A DNA stretch of 64,000 bases from Bradyrhizobium murdochi (GTDB taxonomy: Bacteria > Pseudomonadota > Alphaproteobacteria > Rhizobiales > Xanthobacteraceae), in assembly GCF_000472965.1 (NCBI RefSeq), contig NZ_AXAU01000022.1, positions 45,803 through 109,802 on the forward strand, read 5' to 3'. Below the pieces are notes generated by a model. It was not told the origin of the DNA. It saw nothing but the letters and a program-made list of their open reading frames with translations, and did no database searches. Below, in pieces: positions 26,669 to 35,140 of the stretch. Each line of letters starts with the position of its first letter. Position 1 is the stretch's first letter. Both the position numbers and the translations under genes were made by a program.

Positions 26669-28786
26669 TTAGCCGTTTGTAGCAAGCCGGTTGCGCTGCT
26701 CCACTGTCGGAGCTTTTTCCTTGGGGCCTGTAAGCTTGAGCGAACCCACCGGCTGGACCGTGAAATCGGAGGCGAGATCCTGATAAGACAGAACAGGAAG
26801 ATCGATCCCGTTGCGGGTGAGAAAGCCGCGGACGAAGCGCCGGATATCCAGCGAGCTCAGGATGACGGGCTGGCTCTGACCTGGTGGCATGCCTGAATGA
26901 ATCTGGCGCAGTTGCGACAGCAACATCTCGCTATGCCGGTCCTCCAGCGCGAGGTACGGCCCGACGGTAGTCTCTCGAACCGCACTGCGAATTACATCCT
27001 CAGTTTCACGTTCTACGATAAAGGCGGGCAGAACACGGTGAGCGTTGGCATGGCGAAAGCAGATTTGCCGTCTTAGGCCGGAGCGGACATATTCGGTGAG
27101 CAGGACGGCGTTTTGCTCGCGTTCGCTCCATTCGGCGAACGCCTCCAAGACCAGCCGGGTGTTACGAATCGGGATACCCTCGTCGAGCAGGCGCCGCAGG
27201 ACATCGGCGATCCGGGGAACTGGAGTCGTGCGTAGCACTTCCTTCACCAGGTCGGCATATTCCTGCTCCATCCGGGCAAGCAATTGTCGCGTCTCTTGAA
27301 TGCCTACCAATCGCTGCGCATATCGCGTCAGTACGGAACTGACGCGCAGGGCGATGATTTCGCTCGGACGGTGATGCCCGATCCCGGCCGCTTTGAGAGC
27401 TGGTGCATGGCTCTGTTCGATCCAGATCCGGTCGGTGTCTGGATCTTGCCGATACGGGATGCCACTCAATTCAATGTTCGCTCGGTCGTCGGTGAGCGCG
27501 AGCTGCGTCGGATCGACTCGATCCCGTTCAACCGGTACCCCTTCCACATCTAGCCTGAACTCGGATTGGGCCAAACGTTGATCGACCTGGACTGGAATGC
27601 GGGGAATCGTGATGCCAAGATCGGCTGAAACCAGTGCCGAAATGCGAGCGATGTGCTGCTCAACTTCCTCTCTATCAATCGCGTTTGCCAGGTTAGGTGC
27701 AAAGAAAACCGCGACCGGAAGCGCCTCCGCAGGTATGGTTTGCCTTTGAGCCTGCGCTGGTGTTGAGGTCGGAACACTAACGTTGGCGCCCGTCTTGGAG
27801 CCCGTGTTCGCGCCTTGCACACCGCCTTTGATATAGCTTGCCCCGGCAAAAAGTGCGGCCAGCATGAGAAACGGGGGCAAGGGGAAACCAGGTATCAGCC
27901 CCATGAGAAGTAAGACGCCGGCCGCTAGCCGCAATGCCTGGGTACTGGCCGTGAGTTGGTTGATGATATCGGCACCAAGCTTGAGCTTGGAAGGACCATT
28001 TACACGTGTGACGATGGTTGCGGCCGTAACCGACAGGAGGAGCGCCGGAATCTGAGAAATCAACGCATCGCCGATGGTGAGCAGCGTATATTGATGCAAC
28101 GCTTCATCGACGGACATGCCCTTGGAGAGCAGTCCGATGCTGATTCCTCCCAGCATGTTGATGCAGATGACTATGAGGCCGGCAATGGCATCCCCTTTCA
28201 CGAACTTCATGGCGCCATCCATTGCACCGTGAAGTTGGCTTTCTCGCTCCAGTGAAGCTCGCCGGCTGCGTGCCTCGTGCTGATCGATATGACCGTTGCG
28301 TAGCTCCGCGTCGATAGCCATCTGCTTGCCTGGCAGAGCGTCGAGCGTGAATCGTGCTGAGACTTCAGCAACGCGCTCGGCTCCCTTCGCGAGAACCATG
28401 AACTGCACCATGGTCACGATCAGAAATATAACAATTCCGACCGCGATGTTCCCTGATATTACGAACTCACCGAAGGTATGAATGATGCTGCCGGCGTCTC
28501 CTTCAGCGAGAATCAGCCGCGTTGTCGCGATGGTCAGCGCCAGACGAAAGACGGTAGAGATCAGGATAACGCCGGGCAGGGACGAGAAATCCAGTGGCGT
28601 ACTGAGATACAGAGCAACCATCAGCAGCAATACGGCAAAGCCCAGATTGAAGCCGATCAGCATGTCGACCACGACGATCGGCATCGGCATGATCATCATT
28701 CCGATTGCCAGAAGCAGCATGAACGCGACCATGAAATCCGGGTGGAATGGCGCGCGCACGATAAGCTTACGAAGAAGGTTTGCCAT
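26669..28786 (-). CDS. rhcV: RhcV (SctV), export-gate inner-membrane protein
   Basis: The 705-residue protein is of the FlhA/SctV family, which forms the nonameric export gate. The N-terminal half has seven or eight membrane segments (from FMVAFMLLLAIGMMIMPMPI) and the FHIPEP-type signature region (VVVDMLIGFNLGFAVLLLMV and LDALPGKQMAIDAELRNG). The C-terminal half is the cytoplasmic domain that receives cargo-chaperone complexes. Size and layout are complete. It follows the YscG-like gene by 11 bp in one operon. Confidence 0.95.
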   Translation of the reverse strand: MANLLRKLIVRAPFHPDFMVAFMLLLAIGMMIMPMPIVVVDMLIGFNLGFAVLLLMVALYLSTPLDFSSLPGVILISTVFRLALTIATTRLILAEGDAGSIIHTFGEFVISGNIAVGIVIFLIVTMVQFMVLAKGAERVAEVSARFTLDALPGKQMAIDAELRNGHIDQHEARSRRASLERESQLHGAMDGAMKFVKGDAIAGLIVICINMLGGISIGLLSKGMSVDEALHQYTLLTIGDALISQIPALLLSVTAATIVTRVNGPSKLKLGADIINQLTASTQALRLAAGVLLLMGLIPGFPLPPFLMLAALFAGASYIKGGVQGANTGSKTGANVSVPTSTPAQAQRQTIPAEALPVAVFFAPNLANAIDREEVEQHIARISALVSADLGITIPRIPVQVDQRLAQSEFRLDVEGVPVERDRVDPTQLALTDDRANIELSGIPYRQDPDTDRIWIEQSHAPALKAAGIGHHRPSEIIALRVSSVLTRYAQRLVGIQETRQLLARMEQEYADLVKEVLRTTPVPRIADVLRRLLDEGIPIRNTRLVLEAFAEWSEREQNAVLLTEYVRSGLRRQICFRHANAHRVLPAFIVERETEDVIRSAVRETTVGPYLALEDRHSEMLLSQLRQIHSGMPPGQSQPVILSSLDIRRFVRGFLTRNGIDLPVLSYQDLASDFTVQPVGSLKLTGPKEKAPTVEQRNRLATNG

Positions 28787-28797
28787 GGAGACGCTTC

Positions 28798-29226
28798 TTA
28801 TTGTTGTTGCGTTGGGGCTGTCCTGCCACGCAAGGACACATAGTCTTGGAAGACTGCCCGCGCCTCGTCCATACGGCCGGCCCGTCGTAGCGCGTGACTG
28901 CGGAGAAGCGTCAAAGGCAGACGCGAGGAGGGCTCGTCGTCAAGCGTGTCTAGTCTATCAAGCACCGCAAGTGCTTCATCGCCAAAGCCCTCCGAAATGA
29001 GAGCATAGGTAAGAATGCGAAGCAGGTCGACGTCTTGCGAATCGTCATGGGCAATGAGCTGCAACAGAGCGAGAGCTCGTGCGCTCTGTCCACACGCAAG
29101 GTGGACGAAGGATATTGCGCAGACCAAATCGCGCTCCTGCCCGGAGATTGGCAAGACATCGCCGGTTTTGGAATCATCGGCCGACGGCGGTGGACTGGCG
29201 AACTGCGCTCCGCCCGAGTCGATCAT
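28798..29226 (-). CDS. Helical T3SS operon protein, YscG/SctG-like (TPR type)
   Basis: About 142 residues, wholly alpha-helical, with a TPR-like pattern (VHLACGQSARALALLQLIAH, then YALISEGFGDEALAVLDRLD and LRSHALRRAGRMDEARAVF). That pattern and its place between rhcD and rhcV recall the needle-subunit chaperones YscG/PscG, so NopA or another pilus protein could be its partner. ATG 29226 directly follows the previous stop (one base between) and is preferred over the TTG at 29238. Functional assignment is inference. Confidence 0.6.
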   Translation of the reverse strand: MIDSGGAQFASPPPSADDSKTGDVLPISGQERDLVCAISFVHLACGQSARALALLQLIAHDDSQDVDLLRILTYALISEGFGDEALAVLDRLDTLDDEPSSRLPLTLLRSHALRRAGRMDEARAVFQDYVSLRGRTAPTQQQ

Positions 29227-29227
29227 G

Positions 29228-29752
29228 CTAGCTCCCAATCAAGCTGTTCTGGTTCTGCCGGAGCAGGATGAGCCGGCGGAGCTCCTGCTGCAGGGCGTCG
29301 GTCCCTTCACGCGCCGAATCCTCCGGTCCGGCCCGTAGCCTATCGGCCAAGCGCTCCAGAAGAACACTATGCTTCTCTGCTCGCAGCACGTCCGGGTCAC
29401 GCAGGCGTGGTGTCACGAAGGAGAGCAGGCCAGTTGCGAGGTTGCGGCCATAAAGTGAAGCGAGTGCTGCACGGGGATCGATCTCAGCTATCCGTACGCG
29501 CCTCTCGTTGAGACTGACACGCGACACGGCATCGATATCGTTGACGTCAAGCGCGGCCTCGATTGGCAGATCCGGCGCCTCGGTATCCGGCCAAACCGAC
29601 CCGTGCCTCTTCTCGCCACCGCCATCGGTGCCGTGGATCTCTAAATTATGGACTTGCGGCAGGGCCGGCTTGTTCGCTGGCTCATGGTCGTGGGTGTTGA
29701 GCCTTTGCGAAGAGGTGCCAAGTCCGACAGGATGCTGGGGCAACTTGGTCAT
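29228..29752 (-). CDS. T3SS operon protein of unknown function, 174 aa
   Basis: The gene lies between rhcD and the YscG-like gene in the nopC-rhcV operon and has a clear AAGGAG ribosome site before ATG 29752. The N-terminal third is polar and probably disordered; the C-terminal part is helical and charged (VLLERLADRLRAGPEDSARE, LQQELRRLILLRQNQ). There is no signal peptide or membrane segment. Position suggests a cytosolic regulator, chaperone or stalk component. I do not recognise the family. Confidence 0.6.
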   Translation of the reverse strand: MTKLPQHPVGLGTSSQRLNTHDHEPANKPALPQVHNLEIHGTDGGGEKRHGSVWPDTEAPDLPIEAALDVNDIDAVSRVSLNERRVRIAEIDPRAALASLYGRNLATGLLSFVTPRLRDPDVLRAEKHSVLLERLADRLRAGPEDSAREGTDALQQELRRLILLRQNQNSLIGS

Positions 29753-29781
29753 GACGATCTCCTTTCCTCGGCGGTGGAGCT

Positions 29782-30669
29782 CTAATAGGGGAGAGCAGCA
29801 AGCCGTCCATTCCGGCTGAGCAGTACGCGTCCCGCTTCGATTCGATCAACCGTCCATCCATCGTTCAACAGCGCGCCCACGAAGTACTTTTGCCCACCAA
29901 TAAGAAGATAGGGGTGGGCTCCGCGCCACACCGCCTGGACAGCAATTGAGGAGGGCGGCTTATCCTCCTTCACGGTCACTCCATTTACGAGTGTCAGCGA
30001 CCCGTTTGTATGCTGATCGAACCATTGCTGAACCTCCTGCCATTTACTGACTGTCGCAGGTGTCACTGTGCCCTCGGCGCTGACCACGCCTGGCCCAGGA
30101 CCGATTTTGATGTTGAGAAGTCCCGCTTTGTTAACCTCCTCTTGCAGCTGTTCGGCGGCCGCATGGAGGGGGCGATCATCAGGACCATTGAGCGTCAGCT
30201 TGGGTGGAAGTGCGGCGACAGGGGGCGCATCGGGGCTCAGCGCACCGGCACTGCCGTCAAAGAGAAAGCTGATTGCAAGAGTGGCGATCCCGACGGAGCC
30301 CAACAAGACCAAGGCGGCTGCTATTATCGAGACACGCGACAGGCCGATTGATCCTTGTCCCGAATCCTGTGTGCAGCGAATGGACATCATGCCCGCATGA
30401 ACGACGGCAGGAAGAGAAATAACAGCCCGTTTGCCTACGGCAATATCTCCGTTTTCTTCTATGCTGACTCCGGCTGCTAGGGCCTCGATCTCCATCGAAT
30501 CGTGCAGGGGCGTGAGACGGAAGTGATTGGGCTCGAGCCCCTGTTCGACGAAGACGATATCGGCATCAAGGCTACTTCCGATAAGGCTCGTTCCGACGGG
30601 CGCTTCACCGGTCACCCCGGAATAGAGCCCTGATAGCACTTCGAAATGAACGGAGGCGGGTTCATTCAC
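29782..30669 (-). CDS. rhcD: RhcD (SctD, y4yQ-type) inner-membrane ring protein
   Basis: The protein has the SctD plan. There is an N-terminal FHA-like cytoplasmic domain (residues about 5-100, with GTSLIGSSLDADIVFVEQGL). One membrane segment follows (IIAAALVLLGSVGIATLAIS). The periplasmic ring-building part then begins, including a BON-like LQEEVNKAGLLNIKIGPGPG. GTG 30669 has AGGAG six bases upstream and is preferred over the TTG at 30687. In NGR234 the same place is held by y4yQ. A perfect hairpin lies just upstream of the ribosome site. Confidence 0.82.
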   Translation of the reverse strand: MNEPASVHFEVLSGLYSGVTGEAPVGTSLIGSSLDADIVFVEQGLEPNHFRLTPLHDSMEIEALAAGVSIEENGDIAVGKRAVISLPAVVHAGMMSIRCTQDSGQGSIGLSRVSIIAAALVLLGSVGIATLAISFLFDGSAGALSPDAPPVAALPPKLTLNGPDDRPLHAAAEQLQEEVNKAGLLNIKIGPGPGVVSAEGTVTPATVSKWQEVQQWFDQHTNGSLTLVNGVTVKEDKPPSSIAVQAVWRGAHPYLLIGGQKYFVGALLNDGWTVDRIEAGRVLLSRNGRLAALPY

Positions 30670-30692
30670 GCAGAGTCTCCTGAGCAACGAGA

Positions 30693-30717
30693 AGCCGTAC
30701 GGCGTTGCCGTACGGCT
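30693..30717. terminator. Perfect 11-bp hairpin between nopA and rhcD
   Basis: AGCCGTACGGC, loop GTT, GCCGTACGGCT. The stem ends about 20 bp before the rhcD start. No T-run follows. It may terminate or slow part of the transcripts, or protect the 3' end of the nopA message, so that pilus protein is made in excess over the ring protein. Confidence 0.55.
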
Positions 30718-30789
30718 GGTTCCGAATTCGTCAGGCTGTAGAGAGCATCCAGCACGCGAAAAGAGCGGCCGCGAGCCCCTCTTGCAGCG

Positions 30790-30996
30790 CTAACTCACGC
30801 GCTCGTCGGCAACCTTCTTTTCGGACGAGAGCTCGGTCGTAATTCTGCGCATCACGATGCTGTTGGCCTGAGCTTGCTTGCTGACTCGCTCGAGCTCGGC
30901 GAGCTGCGCCGCGAAATCGCCAGCCCCGGTAGCACCGGTTTGCTGATTCGTCGCGACTTCAGACGCAGCGGGGGAACCACCAACTGGAGAAACCAT
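30790..30996 (-). CDS. nopA: NopA, pilus/needle subunit
   Basis: A 68-residue protein with the start MVSPVGGSPAASEVATNQQT and a helical charged C-terminal half (AAQLAELERVSKQAQANSIV, then MRRITTELSSEKKVADERV). Size, composition and position second in the nopC operon fit NopA, the small subunit of the rhizobial T3SS filament. A GGT-G type ribosome site (AAAGGTGAGTCGAT) precedes the ATG. It is expected to be exported through the machine itself. Confidence 0.8.
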   Translation of the reverse strand: MVSPVGGSPAASEVATNQQTGATGAGDFAAQLAELERVSKQAQANSIVMRRITTELSSEKKVADERVS

Positions 30997-31049
30997 ATCG
31001 ACTCACCTTTCTGTTTCGAAGTGACTGCTACTGATGACCTGCCTCACGC

Positions 31050-31337
31050 CTAACCAGCTGGCGTGACGACGGCAGGAAATGAAATCATTACATGCGCGCC
31101 TGGTGCGCCATTCAAGAGAGTCAATTCGCCGTTGCCGTGGTTACACTGGGGGGCGCCTCCTGCGGCAGGGCCATTGTCCTTGGCGACCTTGTCAGCATCA
31201 GCCTTCTCAGGCTCCAATTTGTGGATAACCTTCTCGAAAGCTTGGTCGAGTGCTCCACCGACAGCGGAACCAATCGCCGCTCCCGACGGTCCACCGAGCC
31301 ATCCACCGGCCGCGCTTCCGATCATTTCTCCAATCAT
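31050..31337 (-). CDS. nopC: NopC-like secreted protein
   Basis: This is the first gene of the operon and is headed by a tts box. The 95-residue product begins with a glycine-rich, weakly hydrophobic segment (MIGEMIGSAAGGWLGGPSGA) and has a polar C-terminal half. NopC in other rhizobia is a small T3SS-secreted protein encoded directly upstream of nopA, which is the main basis for the name. GGAGAAT provides a ribosome site. The sequence alone would not identify it. Confidence 0.65.
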   Translation of the reverse strand: MIGEMIGSAAGGWLGGPSGAAIGSAVGGALDQAFEKVIHKLEPEKADADKVAKDNGPAAGGAPQCNHGNGELTLLNGAPGAHVMISFPAVVTPAG

Positions 31338-31403
31338 CGCATTCTCCTGTGTTCATCTCTACTAAGCTCAATCGACGACTCATCGCCTAGAGATCAGCAC
31401 TCT

Positions 31404-31438
31404 CATCCTAGGAGGATTACCTTTCGAGAAGCTGACGA
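31404..31438 (-). promoter_or_regulatory. tts box of the nopC-nopA-rhcD-rhcV operon
   Basis: Minus strand: CGTCAGCTTCTCGAAAGGTA, continuing ATCCTCCTAGGATGAGA. This is among the closest matches to the published consensus and is about 67 bp from the nopC ATG. Confidence 0.85.
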
Positions 31439-32074
31439 GTCTCACAAAGTCCGCGGAATGAGTCGAGGTGGCCCGATTTTTCTCTCGCGGAGAATGTGTC
31501 GGTACTCTCGGCTATTTTTTGCCAATGTTGGCGCGCGCACGCAGGTTTGCACCTCAATGTCGAGTGCTCCGAGCAATTGCTGAAGCGCGCCGCGAGAGTG
31601 GAGTTGTGCCAGGTGTCGGGCCCAAGGAAGAGCAGTTGACTGCAAGCTGGATCGCCTGGTGCTTCGCAACGCCCTCGGCAACGTCCTCGAAATATCGCCG
31701 GTCGCGGCGTATGTCGATATTTGCCGGTCAAAGTAGGCAGGTGGACGGTGTAGCGCCCATTTTCCGTCGAGCAATCAAGCGGATCAACAAAGCGAACCGC
31801 GGCGGTTGTGTGCAAGTGCCGGGCCTCCCAACAATTTGAGCGAAACTACTTTGAAGAGGTGTCTGTTCCCGAATATTGGCCGGCCAAGGCGCCTAAAGAC
31901 CGCCTCGAGCATTCACGCGAGAGGCTCGGCTGGCGTCCTTCAGAGAGCGTGGACGCTCGACGGCCGCGCGTCCGAAGATGTCGTTGTTCCGGCGCTCATC
32001 ATGAAGAGCCATTCACGCGATCACATGCTCTCAACATTCAGGTGATCGGAAAGCCGATGTGGGCGATTATCTTA
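31439..32074. other. Spacer between two divergent tts boxes
   Basis: No gene is supported. One plus-strand stretch near 31840-32030 reads like a coding remnant (ERNYFEEVSVPEYWPAKAPK, DRLEHSRERLGWRPSESVDA) but has no start and is unrecognised. Confidence 0.35.
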
Positions 32075-32110
32075 TCGTCAGCTTTTCGACAGGTACTCCG
32101 GATAAACTTC
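32075..32110 (+). promoter_or_regulatory. tts box for nopE
   Basis: CGTCAGCTTTTCGACAGGTA, continuing CTCCGGATAA. It is 227 bp upstream of the nopE start. Confidence 0.8.
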
Positions 32111-32336
32111 CTGCGACTTGGCTACGCTCGACGTGAGAGGCCCGAATTGCCGCAGGCAAGGGGTAAGAGAATGGTCCGCCGATCAAGGCTGTTGTCACCT
32201 GCAACAAGAAACGCGAGGGCGCCTGCTGCTGGTCATGACGTGGGATTGGTTTTTGAACGGCCTCGGCGCAACGTGCCAAGTTGATTGTGTGGGTCGTCCT
32301 CGCAGTCTGTCGCTTCCTTCAATGCAATAGGAGTGA

Positions 32337-33770
32337 ATGAAAATGCCGTATTTTCCCGTGGTGGGCGGTTTCAATCCGGCGGTAGGGCTCGTGCCTGAAG
32401 GCGTGCCCGCTGTTCCAATGTTCAACGTCGCATTGGGGCAGTACGCCGGCGCTGCCGGCGTCCCGGTGGGGGCCTACCAGTACCTGCCGGTAAATAGTCC
32501 GGTCGTTGTCGCTCCCGCCGTACTCAGTCCAGCCTACGTTGCTCCAACCCTTCTCGCCCCGCCGCCGCCTCCCCAGTTCGCGTCGATCGCCCAGAACCAA
32601 AGCGCGTCGTCCTCAATTGATCCGGTGTGGACGCATGAGGTCCATGACGGCAAAGCCACGATCCACCTTGGCGATAAGTATACAATTACGACGGACGAGA
32701 AGGACGGCACCTGGACCGTTCGCAACAACGAAACCGGCCATGTCTCGAAGATTCATGGCGATCCTCATGTCGATGCTAATGGAGACGGCAAGGACGACTT
32801 CGATTTCAAGAAAGGCATGACCCTGCAACTCGATGATGGCACGAAGATCACCGTGGATACGGCCGACTACGGCAACGGCAAGAGCATTTCTTCGAAGCTC
32901 ACCATCACGAATGGCAGCAACGCCATGGTTGTCGAGGGGCTCGGTGATGATAAGGATGGTGCCAACAATCTTAAGGTGACGCAGTCAAACGCTGGCCTCA
33001 CTCTCGATGCGCTGACATCAGATGGTTCACAAACGATCCATGAGCAAGGTCAGGGGTGGGTCGACGGCGCCGGGCGCGAGGTGGACCAGGCGAGTATCGA
33101 TGCTGGTGAAGAGGGGCGCGCCCCGGGCGCCGGCTCTCAGTCCCAGTACACTCCTCAGCCGCTGGCTACTCCATCGTACTACTATACTCCAGTTTTCGTT
33201 CCTCCTCCCCCGCCTGTGTCGATGACCCCAGTTGCGGTTAACCAGAGCCCGCCACCGAAAACTAATCCGGTGTGGTCGCATGAGGTCCATGACGGCAAGG
33301 CAACGATTCACCTTGGCGATAAGTATACAATCACCGCCGACGAGAAGGACGGCACCTGGACCGTTCGCAACAATGAAACCGGGCATGTCTCGAAGATTCA
33401 TGGCGATCCTCACTTCGATGCTAACGGAGACGGCAAGGACGACTTTGATTTCAAGAAAGGCATGACCCTGCAACTCGATGATGGCACGAAGATCACCGTG
33501 GATACGGTCGACTACGGCAAAGGAAAGACCATTTCGTCCAAGCTCACCATCACGAATGGCGACAACGCTATGGTTGTCGAGGGCCTCGGTGACGACAAGG
33601 ATGGTGCCAACAATCTGAAGGTGACGCAGTCCAATGCTGGCCAAACCCTCGATCAGCTGACGTCGGATGGTGCACAGACGATATATGAGCAAGGTCAAGG
33701 GTGGGTCGATAGATCCGGATGGCAGGTCAATCAGGCGAGCATTGACGCCAACGAGCAGGCCGCCGGGTGA
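32337..33770 (+). CDS. nopE: NopE-type effector with two self-cleaving DUF1521 (MIIA) domains
   Basis: NopE proteins are T3SS effectors whose DUF1521 domains cut themselves when calcium or another metal binds. Two copies are visible, at residues about 96-250 and 310-465, about 90 percent alike. Each has the metal-binding DANGDGKDDFDF run. The predicted cleavage is after the Asp of IHGDPHVD (Asp142) in copy one and IHGDPHFD (Asp357) in copy two; the second has Phe for Val. Proline-rich linkers precede each domain. ATG 32337 has AGGAG five bases upstream. The total of 477 residues is near NopE1 (about 500). Confidence 0.9.
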   Translation: MKMPYFPVVGGFNPAVGLVPEGVPAVPMFNVALGQYAGAAGVPVGAYQYLPVNSPVVVAPAVLSPAYVAPTLLAPPPPPQFASIAQNQSASSSIDPVWTHEVHDGKATIHLGDKYTITTDEKDGTWTVRNNETGHVSKIHGDPHVDANGDGKDDFDFKKGMTLQLDDGTKITVDTADYGNGKSISSKLTITNGSNAMVVEGLGDDKDGANNLKVTQSNAGLTLDALTSDGSQTIHEQGQGWVDGAGREVDQASIDAGEEGRAPGAGSQSQYTPQPLATPSYYYTPVFVPPPPPVSMTPVAVNQSPPPKTNPVWSHEVHDGKATIHLGDKYTITADEKDGTWTVRNNETGHVSKIHGDPHFDANGDGKDDFDFKKGMTLQLDDGTKITVDTVDYGKGKTISSKLTITNGDNAMVVEGLGDDKDGANNLKVTQSNAGQTLDQLTSDGAQTIYEQGQGWVDRSGWQVNQASIDANEQAAG

Positions 33771-33796
33771 GGCAGATCTGAGCACAGTTCAAAAAA

Positions 33797-33824
33797 GGGA
33801 GCGGGCGCTGTCGCCCGCTTTCCC
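33797..33824. terminator. Terminator after nopE
   Basis: Hairpin AGCGGGCG, loop CTGT, CGCCCGCT, with GGG/CCC extending the stem past a small bulge, 27 bp after the nopE stop. A-rich upstream and T-rich within the right arm. Confidence 0.65.
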
Positions 33825-33831
33825 ATGCTCC

Positions 33832-34095
33832 TCAGCGCGAGCGGGCAGCGCCTCGCTTGGGGTACCCATGTTTCATGCGCGCTTTCACGCTTTCGATGAT
33901 CTGGCTGTCATATCTCTGCCGGTACATTCTGCAACGAAGGCATGACTGGACGAGGGGGCGTTCTCGACCAGCGAGAGCTGGTCCAACCTCAGGTCGAGGT
34001 TGCACAGCTTCTGCCAGTAGTTCCATTGTAAGATCGATTGATTGACAAGAGGGACACGCTTCGGCGGCCGGGTGCGCTATGGCGGCGAGCACCAC
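33832..34095 (-). CDS. Possible small zinc-ribbon protein
   Basis: The frame holds two CxxC pairs (CPSCQSIDL and SCLRCR) about 35 residues apart and a basic C-terminal tail, the layout of a small zinc-binding protein. GTG 34095 is the first start and no good ribosome site is seen. It converges on nopE. It may be a real small gene or the end of a broken larger one. Confidence 0.35.
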   Translation of the reverse strand: MVLAAIAHPAAEACPSCQSIDLTMELLAEAVQPRPEVGPALAGRERPLVQSCLRCRMYRQRYDSQIIESVKARMKHGYPKRGAARSR

Positions 34096-34489
34096 GCGGC
34101 AGGAATGCGCGATGTATCGGGTTTACGGCCAAGGGCGACGCGCCGAGTCGTTAGGCGCGTCCCAGCCGCTACGCAGCGCGCGAGGAGAGAAAATCCTGTT
34201 CGGTCTCTCACCCGTATAAGACACCTTATGACGTGCAAGTTTGTAAATGGCGATTGCTGACGCGAGGCGCGTCCGTTCGGTATGTGAGCCAGATGTTTTG
34301 GGCGACCAGATACGGATGACCGGAGTGGTCCGGAACGACAAGAAGGACTGTCACGCCGACCTTACCGCAACCGATCTGAACGACCAGCACCATTGAGGTG
34401 CGCATCCTCCAGCTGCGGAGAAGCTCCTCTCCTTCCTATCTCCTACCGTTGTTTGGATAAACGGTTCGCCGCTCGTTGGCGGGGCCGAT

Positions 34490-34699
34490 TCAAACATTCT
34501 CTTCTGTGTCGTCCATGGCAGAGTCTAGATCGGCCTGCGCATCGCTGACGATTCGCATTGCCATCATGCCAAGAGCCGTTTCGAAAGCTTTGCGTTGTTG
34601 CGCGGCTTGTGAGTTGGCTTCTTCGGCCCCCTCGGTTCCATCAAAAGTCGCGCCGTTATTGCTTCCCGTTGCTCCGATATCGGGTGCACCTGCGTTCAT
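34490..34699 (-). CDS. Small tts-box gene, 69 aa, possible secreted protein
   Basis: The 69-residue acidic, helical product (start MNAGAPDIGATGSNNGATFD; helix FETALGMMAMRIVSDAQADL) lies directly behind a near-consensus tts box. Its Ala/Gly/Asn-rich N-terminus and helical C-terminus are like NopA and other small T3SS-exported proteins. Small outer proteins called NopH and NopF are known in Bradyrhizobium and this could be one, but I cannot confirm it. The box is so close to the ATG (34 bp) that the leader must be very short, or the start lies further in. Confidence 0.6.
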   Translation of the reverse strand: MNAGAPDIGATGSNNGATFDGTEGAEEANSQAAQQRKAFETALGMMAMRIVSDAQADLDSAMDDTEENV

Positions 34700-34732
34700 G
34701 TTCGTAATACCGCCTGTAGATAACCCACTCTC

Positions 34733-34768
34733 TCATCCTAGCAGCGTTAGCTTTCGAGAAGCTGACGA
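34733..34768 (-). promoter_or_regulatory. tts box for the 69-aa gene
   Basis: Minus strand: CGTCAGCTTCTCGAAAGCTA, continuing ACGCTGCTAGGATGAGA. A near-consensus site. Confidence 0.85.
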
Positions 34769-34938
34769 GGCTCAGGTCGTTTCATGATGAGCCTTGGAGA
34801 CCGCATCGATGCTTCCGTCAGGTGCGGCGTCGGGGTCTGCCAAAGAAGAGCTAGTGCTGGCCAGAGAAGAGTTTTGAGGTGGGGCAAGACGGTCTCGGTG
34901 GACGCTAGCACGGCGGCAATCCGAAAAGCCTGCTTCAT
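34747..34938 (-). CDS. Possible small protein ending inside a tts box
   Basis: ATG 34938 has AAGGAG eight bases upstream and gives MKQAFRIAAVLASTETVLPH with a hydrophobic LKTLLWPALALLW segment. Its last codons overlap the tts box at 34733-34768. The good ribosome site is the main support; it could be chance. Confidence 0.3.
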   Translation of the reverse strand: MKQAFRIAAVLASTETVLPHLKTLLWPALALLWQTPTPHLTEASMRSPRLIMKRPEPRQLLES

Positions 34939-34999
34939 TAGAAGAGCTCCTTCAGGACGGCAGCTCTCGGCAGTGGCCGCCAGGAGGGGGCGTCCGACC

Positions 35000-35140
35000 T
35001 GGCTGAGGCGCTCAAGCACCTACGTAAGTTGTGGGGGAAGAAAACGATGGAGGCCGACACGCTGCGTGAACCGGTGGAGCACGGTCGAGCAAAGAATGAG
35101 TGGCGCGCTCGTCGTCATTGCCGGGGACAGCCAGTAGGTT
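35000..35140 (+). pseudogene. IS3-family orfA C-terminal fragment
   Basis: The reading EALKHLRKLWGKKTMEADTL then REPVEHGRAKNEW matches the leucine-zipper tail of IS3-type OrfA (ELERLLGKKTMEAEILKEAL...ARAKK). About 40 codons remain. The surrounding DNA up to 35700 has no recognisable orfB. Confidence 0.45.

Noticed and set aside
33027..33785. 252-codon minus-strand frame
   Set aside because: Antisense image of the repeated DUF1521 domains of nopE.
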